Assembly (NCBI GenBank): GCA_001579985.1
Contig: LRSR01014749.1
Coordinates: 1-29,452 of the forward strand
DNA from: Hypsibius dujardini
Lineage: Eukaryota > Tardigrada > Eutardigrada > Parachela > Hypsibiidae
Direction of reading: 5' to 3'
DNA: 29,452 nt
The notes under the pieces: generated by a model
The model's input: only the letters and a program-made list of their open reading frames with translations
Told to the model about the DNA's origin: nothing
Database searches by the model: none
In this document: piece by piece, positions 1 to 15,549 of the stretch
How positions within the stretch are numbered: the first letter of the stretch is position 1
Layout of the letters: the number at the start of each line of letters is the position of its first letter
Made by a program: the position numbers and the translations under genes

Positions 1-2164
1 CCACCACCACAACAAAAGCCGTAGTGACGACGGAGGAGGAGATTTTGGAGGCTGAACGGCGCACTTGGACCATCAACAACTTCGACATCGGACGACCGTT
101 AGGAAAGGGCAAATTCGGACGCGTCTACTTGGCACGGGAGAAAAAGTCGGAATTCATCGTCGCATTGAAAGTTCTCTTCAAGGTTGGTTGTGGCTGGTGG
201 GACCCGGGGAGTGCAAGCATTTGTCTGGTTGATTGGAATTGAAATTGTGTGTAATTAAAATTCATGATCGATCGTTTGATTGAGTGATTGATGAGTTTTG
301 AGCAATTACAAGGGTGTGAGATACTTTGATTGATTGATTGATTGCTTGATGGGCGGATTTGAGAAAATGTTTTCCATTTTTCCTAAGGGTCAAATGCAAA
401 TTCCTAACTTCACCGACTGATGTAGGGATTAACTCAGTGTTGCTTTGAAGGAGGATTTTGAATTTCATTAAAATTAATTACTGCCCACGTGGTCAAAAGT
501 CCGATTTGAAATTTAAAATGATTTACTGTAGTTTAAACTCGAAAACTGTTTTCCGGTATTTTTTTAAATCACAATCGAAATAGAATCACCGTTCATTAAA
601 AATTGTTTTGTACGTTTATAATTTAATCAAATATCATTACGTGACCATAGAAGTCTGATTTTAAAATACATTAAAAATACTTTACTTTAAAATCAAACGC
701 TGTTCTGCGGTATTTAAATGAAAATTGGGATAAAACCAAAGCACCGTCGATTTAAAGTTTTCACACGTTTATATTTTAAATTACATTAAGAGTCAGGAGT
801 CTGATTGGAATAAATTAAAATTTTTTTATTTAAAATGAAAGCTACTTTGGCGTATTTTAGAGCGCTATTTTAATTAATTTAAACATCCGTAGATTGATTG
901 AATTTTTTCTACTTACAGAAGGAACTAATGAAACAAATTTTGATTTAAAATAAAGCTTTGGCATATTTTAGAGCACTATTTTAACAGCAGTAGATTGATT
1001 AATGAATCACTCCTACTTACAGAAGGAGCTGATGAAACACGGTCAGGAGAACGTCCTGCGGCGCGAGATTGAAATCCAAGCTCGTCTGCGACATCCCAAC
1101 TGCCTGATGATGTACGGCTACTTTTACGACGAGACGAAGGTCTACCTCATCCTCGAATACGCCGCGTGCGGGGAGCTTTTCAAGAAGCTGCAGTCGGTCG
1201 GACGGTTTCCGGAGGCCGAAGCCTTAACGGTAACAAAGAAGGGGCACCCCCACACAATTGCTTTACAATATACAATTCTTGCAATTTCTATTGTTTTATT
1301 TTCAGTATCTGGCCGAGTTGACGGACGCCTTGCTGCATCTCCACTCGAAGAACATCATCCACAGAGACATTAAGCCGGAAAACCTACTCATCGGAGGTGC
1401 TTCATTTTACCTTTCCTGTTCTTTCATAATTTGTTCATCCTTGCTGGACGGTGTCTCTCCTTTCATCGCAGGATATGGAGAACTGAAACTGGCCGACTTC
1501 GGCTGGTCCGTCCATTCCTCGGGGAAGGATAGGAAGACTGTTTGCGGCACCCCTGACTATCTCCCACCGGAAATGTGCAAGGACAAGCTTCACAACAAGA
1601 GCTGCGACATTTGGTGTGTATAATAAGGTCGCGGACAAAAGAATGTATAAATCGGTACAACCGTTGCAAAAAATCTATGATTCTGTAAGCCGGACAGGCA
1701 GGGAACTAGGAATTGATGGACACTGGTCACTTACATACATGGCTATATTATAGCGCTTACCAAGTTAAAGCCATTCAGCTCGGTCAGTGCATGGCTATAT
1801 ACACTGACCGAGCTAAGTGGCTTAACTCGGTCAGCAGCATAATATGGCCACGTGTGTAGTAATGAATTGAATGGTAATGTATGAGTGCTATCAACCGGAT
1901 CTGTCTTTTCTTAGGTGCGCCGGAGTCCTGCTGTACGAGCTGCTCGTAGGAAACGCCCCGTTCGAGGGTAGGGACCACAAAGCCCTCTTCGAAAACATTT
2001 GCGGGCTGAATTATCGCATTCCTCCTTTCGTGTCCTCCTCGGCGAGCAAGCTCATCCGTGACATGTTAGTAATCAACCCGAGTAAACGCCGGCCGCTGGA
2101 GACCATCGCCAGAGATCCCTGGGTTCAAGGGCAGCGACTGAAGCGCGACACGTTGATCATCTAG
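1..2164 (+). CDS. Aurora-type serine/threonine kinase, 5' end outside the window
   Basis: Mitotic kinase of the Aurora family. Visible coding exons are 1-182 (reading frame already open at base 3), 1023-1229, 1306-1396, 1472-1613 and 1915-2164 with TAG at 2162; phases agree at every join (0, 0, 1, 2). The joined 289 residues hold a complete kinase domain: glycine loop GKGKFGRVY and VALKVLFK in the first exon, RREIEIQ..LRHPN in the second, HRDIKPEN in the third, DFGWSV and the Aurora-type activation segment [13 protein letters not shown] in the fourth, and a C-lobe ending RDPWV in the fifth. LGKGKFG, ALKVLFK and DFGWSVH together are typical of Aurora A/B. The C-terminal tail after the kinase is about 10 residues. 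No ATG is convincing in the first exon and the frame runs in from the left edge, so the N-terminal part that would help separate A from B lies upstream. Family confidence is high; paralogue is not resolved. Confidence 0.93.
480..1010 (+). repeat. Degenerate tandem repeats filling Aurora intron 1
   Basis: The AT-rich 840-base intron 183-1022 contains recurring blocks. A block like 'agtcYgattt' occurs near 498, 651 and 808; a block like 'ctgttytSCGGTAttt' near 546, 700 and, more diverged (ctttGGcgTAtttt), near 845 and 957; a block 'caccgt...acgtttata' near 588-620 and 741-772. Spacing is about 145-155 bases for the first three units and about 112 for the last. The last pair carries a second copy of the intron 3' end plus the first bases of exon 2 (see findings). 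The left part of the intron, 250-350, has TTGA-type short repeats. Confidence 0.6.
1731..1860. mobile_element. Foldback (MITE-like) element in Aurora intron 4, copy 1
   Basis: The segment folds on itself almost end to end. The inner stem is a perfect 13-base inverted repeat, AGCTCGGTCAGTG at 1777-1789 against CACTGACCGAGCT at 1802-1814, with a 12-base loop. The outer arms 1738-1773 and 1818-1852 are imperfect inverted repeats sharing catggctatattat and agttaaagcca-type blocks. The ends read TACATACATGG on the left and the complement of TACACACGTGG on the right, so a TA target duplication is possible. It has no coding capacity. A diverged relative lies at 23129-23255. It sits wholly in the intron and does not disturb the exons. 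Confidence 0.7.
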
Positions 2165-4122
2165 GTTCGGAAATTCATGAAGAAAGTAAAGCTTCAGGAT
2201 GCGGAATTGTCTGCGTCGATTTGCGTTTTCCTACCAAGTTTCAGTGTGCGATGTCGATTTTGACTGTATCATCTTCAGCTGGGACGTATTTCTTGCAGGT
2301 TGATTGTGCCTTTTTCACTGCAAGCAAGCCTGTTCTTGAGAACTGTAGATTCAGTTGCTATTGTCGCCTATTCGTACATGGCAGGGACATTATTATTTTC
2401 AGGCATCGCTTGTGCACTTTATTATATCTTTTATCCTATTTGACCTCGTTGCTGTCTCTTTGCCTTTGTAAATTTTGTAGAACCTCTGACCGACGAAACA
2501 TTGTACTGCCTTTAGAAGGTTCTTTCCTGTCGTGTCTAGTACATGTACGAACACATTCGTAGTCCTATCTTGGCTGGCTGTAGATCAACCAATCAAGCAC
2601 ACCTTGATGCCTTATCACTGTGCAAGAGTAAGGAAGGCGCTGAACAAGCCCCAACCTACTTAATTTGATGGGTTTAATGTCGGGAGAGGCGGCGATGCGG
2701 ACAAACGGGAGAAGGGCTGATCTGGACCTTGGAGGAACAACCGGAACCGGAAGTATCCAACTGGAGATTTGAAGAGCCTAAATCGGATCACAAATGGTAG
2801 CATAGCTTACCCGATCTCATTCATGGGGCTAATCTCGCCATTGGATACACTGGCTGGAGGCGTGGCTACACTGTCAAGGTTGTTTTGTTTACGACTCTGC
2901 CTGTCCCTGTCTCTCGCTCTCTCTGTCTGAATCATGAGACACCACCCGCAGATCAGTCAACAGCTGCTGCTGCAACGCAGTAGTGTGTGGGTTTCTCGCT
3001 GTGCTGCGCGCGGAAAATTTTTGAACTCGCATTGAACACACCACACACACACCAGAAAGGGCTCCTCCTTTTTTAACGAGAATTGAAGTGCCTGGTTCCA
3101 ATCTCTTCTGTGTTGGTATTTTCCTCGCATTCTGCTGACGTCGTCGTCGTACTTTTCTCTCTCGTCATTATTAGCCACAGTTGTCTTCGCTTCCCTTTCA
3201 TCTCGCTCTCTGTACGGCCCTGTAGCAGCATATTTCTTCCGACGGAAAACTTGGGACTCATTACAAGCACAAGCAGTTGCCGCCACGCTATCCCAAAATA
3301 CTTCAAAATATCTGTGCCATACGTATATTTTCCTGATACTAGTACTCCACACTCGGAGAGGCATCCCTGGATCGGATCAACAACATCTCCACTCATTCAC
3401 ACGTACACAGACGCACACGACGTGTATTTTTTTGTGGGCCAGCGAGGAAGAAGTTTACAGGCGCGACATCCTCCTCTCTCTCTCGAAATAGCAGCGGAAG
3501 GAGTCACGCGACTTGATCCTCATCGGGAGCCGCCAGCAGCGGATACATCAGCATCAGCATCGAGATATGGTAAGAAGACAGCAATATACGTTTAAAAAGC
3601 GATGCAGCGAAAAAAGCTGCATCTTTTTCACTTCTCCACTACACACACCACACTCGCTCGGTCCAGGGTGCGATCTCGCGACAGTCGACACTGAATTTTT
3701 TTCGTCGCTCCGACTCCGACTGTGCCAGAGAGGTCGAGTTTAAGTTTTGTCTGTGTGTGTTGTGTGTATAATGTTAATAATAAATTTTCCCTGAGGTTTC
3801 GCTTCCTGCTGATAACGCGCTGATGATGATGGTGGTGGCGGCGAGCGTTTATTAATGGCATACGGTTATTTGCTTTTAACACACACCACGCCACGCCACA
3901 TACGACCCCCCAAGAGCAGCAGAAAAGAGCACCCGTCTCGGTTCTCTCATGGGAGGGAGCTGGAGCGGAGGGAGCGCGTAAGACCATGTGGAAGGTACTA
4001 GTATTGCTGGAGACGGAGGGGGACGGGGAAATTGAGGGTTGTGGACATTTTTGTCCCATTTTCTTGCCCGGACTTGAAGCTCACTTTTTTTGGGGGGTGA
4101 TTGTTGATCGAGTTCGTTTGAC
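2165..4122. other. Intergenic region: Aurora 3' side and AMPK 5' UTR/promoter
   Basis: About 1.96 kb without a gene I can support. From 2165 to about 2880 is the 3' side of the Aurora gene; a short open frame at 2221-2562 has low-complexity composition and no family resemblance. From about 2880 to 4122 the base composition becomes richer in CT/GA tracts and CpG (for example 3110-3200, 3470-3560, 3880-4060), which suits a promoter and 5' UTR for the gene starting at 4123. I see no clear TATA box and cannot place the transcription start or exclude upstream non-coding exons. Confidence 0.5.
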
Positions 4123-8678
<4,556 letters not shown>

Positions 8679-9190
8679 GCACGTTTGCTTTTCTGTCTGC
8701 AACAGTATGCGTCTTATATAGAGCTAGAGGCTGAGAGCATGATCACCTTTCTAGTATGCGATTTTGCTGCTCCGGAGAAAGCCGTGTTTTCTCGGCAATC
8801 AATGCGCGCGCATTCTATCTACGTCTTTTAGCCATTCTAGTGTACAAAGCTTCCAGTTTCATCCCTACATTTTTTTCTTAAAACCTCTTTCTGAGAAATT
8901 TCTTGAAATAGTTCGCGGTTTTGTAAAACGTAAGCCGGCACACTCGCCGAGTACAGCAGACGTAACAAGGACCTTGATCTAGACATTCTCTGTAACCGAC
9001 CAAACGATTCCGATCTGAGTTTTGATCCTCGTACAGAGTTTTACTGACCATTCAAAGCAAGCCGAATGTGAGAAAAAACGTGTAATTAAAAAACGTACGT
9101 ACGGTAGGCTAAAAAAATTAGGATAAATATAAACACAGCATGAGAATATAATTTCAAACCGAATTAATAGAATGCAAACACATGATAGCC
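8679..9190. other. Convergent intergenic region between AMPK and dynactin p150
   Basis: 512 bases hold the 3' ends of two converging genes. It is AT-rich toward 9060-9170. I see no coding potential and no canonical AATAAA that clearly serves the AMPK mRNA; an ATTAAA-like gtaattaaaaa lies near 9083. Confidence 0.5.
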
Positions 9191-12100
9191 TCACTGACCA
9201 GCCGCAACAATGTCCTGAAAGAAATTACGACCCGGTCCGGTCAGTTCGGAAATTTCCGTTTGTATCTGGAAGAAAACAGTCGATTGATAGGTTGGTCATC
9301 GTCGACACCGATAACGAACACGGTTTATGCCCAAGAAAGAAAATAGCCACTATAGATACCTACCTTTCGCATTTTCAAATGAAATTCCGCATCGAAGTTC
9401 TTTCGCTCCCGCATGAGCTTCTCCCGCTCCTCTTCCGGTTTGGTCAAATCTAGCGCGGTTTTTGCCAACATAACAACCCGTTCCATCTCCAACGCCCTCT
9501 CCTGCCGCCGCAACTTCCCTACCCTCTCAGCTGTGGCATCCCGCTTCGCCGTGGCTGGCGGACGCAGAGGCGGCAGCTTCTCTTCCAGGTCTCGTCGCAC
9601 CTGTTCGCACTTCACCGCGACAATTTCCGCGCGCAGACTGGCCACCACCTGACGCAGCACGTCCACCTGGCCATCCACGTACTGATCGCCAGCACCAACC
9701 GCACCGCTGGAGGCCTTGCCGGTGGGCTTCCCAGGCGACATGTCCACCGAGAGGAAGCGCTTGCTGGTCTGCTTCAGTTTCTCCTCCATTTGGCGCTTTT
9801 CACTCTCGAGGAGCTCGACCTGCGAGCGAAGATGGCTGCTTTCACTGTCGTAGTCATTCTGCAATTTGGTCAGGCGATCGGTGAGCTCCTTGTTCTGGCT
9901 GACCAGCCGGAAGTTCTTTTCGTCCTCGGTTTTGCTGGCTGTGTCGCGTTTCTTCTCCGTCAAGTTGCGACGTAGCTGGAGTTCGCTGACTTCTTCCAGT
10001 TTTGCTCGCAGATCTGGAACGAAAGTCGGCAATTAAATGTTGTTCTCCAACTTAATAACTCATCAACATGCTGGTTCATCTATCTCTTGGCTTGTATGCA
10101 TACCTGTCAGGATATTTGTCAGATTACCTGTCTGCCTGTTTGACCGACCGTCTGTCTGTCTGTCAGTCTGTCTGACTGTCTATCTGTTTATCTGTGTGTC
10201 TGTATGTCGTACTTTTCCTGATTTCCAAAATCTCCTCGTCTTTAGCCACAATCTTGGACTTCAAATCCTCCGCATCCGCCAGGCTCTTCTTCAGCATCTC
10301 TGCGCGCAACCGCAGTGGATGCTTCGGCATTTCCGGTGCCTTCGATGCTCCCCGCGTCCATTGACCGTCCTCAATCTCCTTGGAGAACTGCCGCAGCACC
10401 CCCAACTCCTCCTCCAGTGCCGTCAGCATCGACAGCTGAGGGGAAGCCGCTACGCTCTTATAAAAGTTGCCGCGGTCGTTTTCAGCGTTCAGCAGCGCCT
10501 TGACAGAGTTACCGTCCAGCGAGCCCTTTTCGGCCACCTGCAGGCTAGACTGATGGCCGACCGCGCGGTACCAGGTGAAACACAACGTGGCAACCCGTTG
10601 GATACCTTCCACGAGAGTGCGCAACTGAGACTGCACATGGTCGGGGAGCATGACGGCACGCAACTCGTTGTCCGTGTCGAGGGGACGGCGGATTTTACGG
10701 GCAATGTCAAGGATCTCGTCGGACTTGCGGATGAAATCGACCAGCCACTTCGTCATTTCCGGACCACTCTCTTTCAAGCCTAGACAGGAGAAAAATAAAT
10801 TACATATCAAAAGGGCATTTTCAAACAAGCATCAGCGTGGTCTTAATATAGCGATCTGGAATTTAAAAAAAATTAAAATCAGGTTTTGTACTATTTAAAA
10901 TTTATTAAAATTAATTGTCTTTTAATAGATATGCTTTTCAAAAGGTATAACTGTAATGAAGATAATTTAAACAACAGAGAAAAATATATATACTACACAA
11001 AGCGGTCGGGTTTGGTTAATTGAAATAGCATTTCATACACGACTATTTTAAATACGGCTTTAAATATATTAATAATTTCACACTTCAACAGTCACACACC
11101 CTTAGCTGTCTAAAACCTGTACCTGCTTTCAATCCCGAGGAGACCGCACTGACGACCCGCGCACCCGCCGTAAACACATCCATCACATCCTTTAGTTTCT
11201 CCATTCGCGTGCGCTGCTCACAGCCCAACGCCGCCAGCCGTGCCACCATCGCCATCAGCTGGGCCGCCGACGTCTCCAGATACTCCAAACTCGTCACCTC
11301 ATCCAGCCGGCTTTGCCGCAGCAGGTCCACATAGTACTGAATCGACTCATCCTGCCGCTGCAGCTGGCCCTCCAGTTCATTTAACACCGAAAAAGCGTCC
11401 GGCGAGGCGAACCGGATTGCGTGATCGATATCGCGATCCCACAGCTCGACCACCTTCAGGAGGAATGCAAACGCCAGTCCGTAGGTCACCTCATCCTGCC
11501 GCTTCACCGGAAGCTTCTCCATGGTCTGCGGAGTAACCACGGTCGGGAGATCAAATTTCTGCGCAATCTCCTCGCCGATTAAGCCGAGCTTGAGGCCGAT
11601 CTGTTCGGGGATGACGCAGATCTGCACAAAGGCCTCTTCGCGGTTGGCGGCGTACAGGTCCGGCATGAAGAGTGTCACGTAGCCCAACTTCTTCTCCAGC
11701 ATCTTTCCGTGAATGTCTAACATCCGGTGGCTGACGCGTTCGGCGATAGCCTTCTCATCCAGCAGCTTCAGCCGGAAGTCGATCGTAACCGGGGCGGCGG
11801 GTGCGGCTTCAGCGGTGGCGGAGGATGAGGCGGAAGCCTGCTGCAGCTGTTCCCGCAGACCGGCATTCTCCTTCTGGAGCTGCCGGGTGTGGTCGCGAAA
11901 CTTGTGGATCGTGACGGTGGAGTCGGTCAGATTTTGCTGGAGGTCTTGGATGCGCAGCTTCAGCTGGCCCACCTCGGAGCGCGCCATGTCGCCCTCCTCG
12001 CGGAGCTGGCGGATCTCTTGATTGTTCAGCTCAATGATCTCGTTGTTGGTGCTGGAGATCTCGTCGTAGTGGTCGACTTCTTCCCGGGCGTCGCGGAGCC

Positions 12101-15100
12101 TGTCTTCTAAGTCGAGTTTCTGCTCGATCAGCCGCTCTACCATTTCTTCGGATCCTAGAGCAGCATCAACCTGACAAAACCAACCGTGAAACATTAGTAA
12201 CAGGAAAGGAAGACTATTATTATGCCGATATGAATATTGATTTGCTTAATTGAATCAATCAATCGATCGATGTTGGGTGTATTCACAGAAATTCCGGCCT
12301 GACTCGAAGATGTTAGAGACCGCTTCACAAAGCGCCCATTCTCGGACAGATTTAGTTTCAAAACGTATTAATTCAGACTCGATTATTATTATCGGCCTTT
12401 CACACACGCCAGTCCACTTTCTAGAAAGGAACGACATATCCACATCGACCATATCAATCAACCCTAAGGTGCTCCAACAGTTCCTTCGAAAGTAGCCGCA
12501 ACCAAGCGACCAGCGTTTGGAGATGAATCTGCTGACATTTCTGTCCTCTTTCATTTATTCTGACCAGATATTACTGATCCGAAGTTCCTGGAGTATTAAA
12601 CTTGTTCCTCAATCAAGCCAAAACTGAGGATGACTAAACGGAATCTCCACTGACCACGTGCTCTTATCTGTTTCGCTCGATCGGTAACAAAACATCCCAA
12701 ACAGTTACCTGTTCTCGAAGATCAGCCAGAACTTCATTCGTCTGTTCCCGTTCCGCTTGCAGTTTGTCAACCTTCTTCGTCAGATCTTCATTCCGCTCCG
12801 TCAGGGTCTTGAAATCCTTCTCCAGCTTCTGCGTCGACATCTTCTCCTCCGCCAGCCGGCCGTGCAGAATCCGCAGCCCTTCTTTCGACTTTTCCAGCAG
12901 GCTCTGCAGCTCGTTCACCCGGAAATTCGAGGACGCCTCGCCGTGCCCGCCGGCCTTCACCTCATGCTGCAGACTCTCCAGCTCCACCGTCGTCTCCTCC
13001 AGCTTCATCCGCAGATCGTCCACCTCGGCCTTCAACTGATCCCGCTGCTCCTCCGCCATCTCCTTATCGATGGCCAACATCTCCACGCTGTCGCGCAGCT
13101 CGGCCACTTCGTCGGCGCTGTCGCCGACATCCTGGGCGTCTTGGAGCGCTCGCCGGACCGTATCGAGTTCCTTCTGGAGGGTACGGTTGGAATCACTGAT
13201 CGCAGCCTTGTTCAGCTCCAGCTGTTCCACCTGTAGTAGTGGCGTTGTTTAAATAACGAATTGAATTTAAACTTTAATTTTAAATATTCAAATACTTTCA
13301 ATTATAATGTTGGGAATTTTAAATTAAATACAAATATTAAATTGAAATATCGCTTAGGATCTCCCTCAGTTTAAACCAATAAATACATTTATTGAAAATT
13401 ATAGCCGGTTCTGGTTCATTCAAGATACAGCTCTTGATACTGTATATTTAAGAAATATTAAAGATTTATTTGAATAATACTAACGTGCAGCCGGAGTTTT
13501 GTGATTTCGACTTCTTGGTCGCGACGCAGTTTGGCGTGTTCAGCGGATTCTTGAATCTTCATGGGCGGGACTGCAGTCGCCGCCACGGAATCTCCCTCGG
13601 ACTTGAGAGAATCACGTCGTTCCGGAAAAGCCTAAACATAAACGAAAGTTTTTCCGCTATACCAAAGAAGATCAGACTAGTGCGAGCTCGTGGAAGCAGT
13701 CAAATTACGTTCTATATCAATTAATCGAGCAATCAAGTACTTAAGCATTCAATCAATTTCTTCATCGATCATCTCATTGATCGTGTACACTCTAAAGTAA
13801 AACAAAAACTTGGTAAAACTTACTTCATCGTCCACTTGTTCGCCTCCTCCAGCTTTAACTTGAGCTCCAGTCACATCTGCCGGTTTCGGCTTATCTGGCG
13901 AACGGAACGGTTCACTCAGTGGAATCGGAGCCGGTCTTTCCTGAGAACCTTCTCCAGCTGCTGCGGGTGCCTTCTGGTCTGGGACTTTAAACTCACTCAC
14001 CGGAGCGAGTTGAGGCTTTATTAGCGTTTCCGTGACCGGTTTGGCAGGAATAAGCTTAGATTCAGTGACGGAGCCGAGCTTCGGTTTAGCCTGAACCGGA
14101 GCAATGGAAGGTCTACCTGAAGACGTCCCGGGTTTGGCCAGGCCAGATGTACCCAACGATGGACGCGGTGCTCCGGCTGTGCCCTTTCCTGGCGGCGGCA
14201 ACGAAGAAGGAGGTTTAATTCCTCCGAGGCTAGGTCGGGCGAGCTTCGTCGTCACAGGTATGGTAGTGTCGCCTTTCGTGGAGTCCGCGATACTGTGAAG
14301 GGAAGTTGTGGAGCCGGAGAGGGATGTGGCGGATGAGCCGCGCCGGTCGTTGTCGAACGTTGCAAATACCTACGGGCCAGGGGAAGGACACATTAAAGTA
14401 GCGTTCCAATCAGCCACGGCCATTGGCCAATCAGCCAAAACAGGGAATCTGTGATCTGTGTAGAAAACGCTAGGGCAGGCAAGAAGGCAGATACACAAGT
14501 GCAAAAACAGAAAATATGCAATGAAAGACTAAGTGACTGACACACGACAGACAGACAGACATTCAGAAAGACAGACAGACATTCAGACAGACAGACAGAC
14601 ATTCAGACAGACAAACAGACATTCAAACAGACATCGCAGACATCCAGACAGACATCCAGACAGATATCCAGACAGAGAAACAGACATCCAGACAGAGAGA
14701 CAGACATCCAGACAGACAAGATAGAGTTATTCAACTACACAAATAAAGCAGAACCCCAGTCTTCATCCGAAATTAAATATAAATTACATTTTAGCTAGCC
14801 GTTGCGACTTTTAAGTACATATGTAGCATTTCCTGCCCGCAAAAAAGGGATGGATTTTGTTTAGAAACCGAGTGTCCAGATTTTTAATTTCTAAGAAATT
14901 GAATAATTGTTGTTTCAGAAGAGAATAAATAGTGAAGACGACTAGCCAACGAAAAGATCGAAAAAAAATTCTTGTTTCAGACAAGGTTAACCCAGTAGTT
15001 TTAAAACGAAAATAACTTTTCAAATGTAAATCATAATTTTGTACTGAAAAAACAAATAAGCGTTGAGTTAGCATTAATTAACTTTATTAACGAACTCCGG

Positions 15101-15549
15101 ATACCGGTACAAAAACAACGCAAAACGGTCAGAGAATAGAAATTAGTCAAGCCGTTTCAGTCAGTCAATCAGGCGTGATAAAGAAACAAAAGGCTCAGCA
15201 TATGGACTTGAAGGAAGAACAACTGATCTACGGGATGACGCTAGCCGTTATTCAACCAATCAAGCGAGTGAGTCCGCTCCAATCCAAAAAGTAAACAAAC
15301 AGAATATATGTTTCCCACCTGGTTTTCCTTCACAAATCGTCCGTGATTTTCTTTGCACTCGAAGTATTTGACATCTTTGACTGTTCCGTTGTTCTTTCCG
15401 CAGGCATGATCGAAGATCAGCCCGACCCACTTGCCTGTGGCAAATGCAGGTTCTCCGACGTACGCGATCACGGCGGGAACACCTTGTGCGTCAAAGACAT
15501 GATCCCCCACCTTCCATTCTCTGCTGTCAGGTGGACCGGGATCTGTCAT
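9191..15549 (-). CDS. DCTN1: Dynactin subunit 1 (p150Glued)
   Basis: Largest dynactin subunit, linking dynein and cargo to microtubules. Reading on the minus strand the exons are 15319-15549, 13824-14369, 13485-13631, 12709-13230, 11123-12170, 10213-10779, 9364-10013 and 9191-9265 (stop TGA at 9191-9193). Phases agree (0,0,0,0,1,1,0) and give 1261 residues, the usual p150 length. Exon 1 is an N-terminal CAP-Gly domain (residues about 9-77) with GKNNGTV and KYFECKENHGRFV. Exon 2 is a Ser/Pro/Lys/Thr-rich linker (basic, low complexity), exons 3-4 and the start of 5 a long coiled coil, the rest of exon 5 and exon 6 the globular dynactin domain (VTLFMPDLY, VCVIPEQIGL-like stretch), exon 7 a second coiled coil. 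The start at 15549 is preceded in frame by TGA 21 bases upstream. The 24-codon last exon is the least certain join, but has a good acceptor (ttcttccag), stays in frame and ends at a stop. Confidence 0.93.
10119..10207 (+). repeat. Imperfect (GTCT)n microsatellite in dynactin intron 6
   Basis: GTCT units with GACC, GTCA and TATC variants occupy the plus strand between coding exons 10213-10779 and 9364-10013. On the dynactin transcript the tract reads ACAG. It ends only a few bases from the minus-strand donor at 10211-10212. Confidence 0.85.
10780..11122 (-). other. Dynactin intron 5
   Basis: A 343-base AT-rich intron (about 10850-11090 is mostly A and T). Donor gtacag at 11122 and acceptor gtctag at 10780 are on the minus strand. 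No other feature is seen. Confidence 0.7.
12171..12708 (-). other. Dynactin intron 4
   Basis: A 538-base intron with donor gtaact and acceptor ttgtcag on the minus strand. Short TCAA/TCGA repeats lie at 12250-12268. Open frames in it have no family resemblance and are not bounded by good splice sites. Confidence 0.65.
14370..15318 (-). other. Dynactin intron 1
   Basis: A 949-base intron separating the CAP-Gly exon from the basic Ser/Pro linker exon, donor gtggga and acceptor cccgtag. It contains the compound ACAG array described separately and an AT-rich stretch at about 14770-15100. I see no alternative coding exon inside it. Confidence 0.65.
14538..14722 (+). repeat. Compound ACAG array in dynactin intron 1
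   Basis: ACAG tetranucleotides are interrupted regularly by ATTC or ATCC, giving higher-order units such as gacattcagacagac and later gacatccagacag. The dynactin transcript reads CUGU here, opposite in sense to the tract in intron 6. Confidence 0.85.

Noticed and set aside
2221-2562. 113-codon open frame downstream of the Aurora stop
   Set aside because: Cys/Leu/Ser-rich composition with no domain, no promoter context and no good splice sites; it reads like 3' flanking sequence.
3083-3595. 170-codon open frame upstream of AMPK
   Set aside because: It lies in CT/GA-rich sequence with open frames on both strands, which pyrimidine tracts create by chance; its protein resembles nothing.
10037-10783. 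248-codon plus-strand frame
   Set aside because: It is antisense to dynactin exon 6, whose minus-strand product matches p150; the plus-strand frame has no family resemblance and starts in an intron repeat.
12757-13236. 159-codon plus-strand Leu/Gln-rich frame
   Set aside because: It is the mirror of the dynactin coiled coil; codon bias of Glu/Leu/Lys heptads leaves the opposite strand open.
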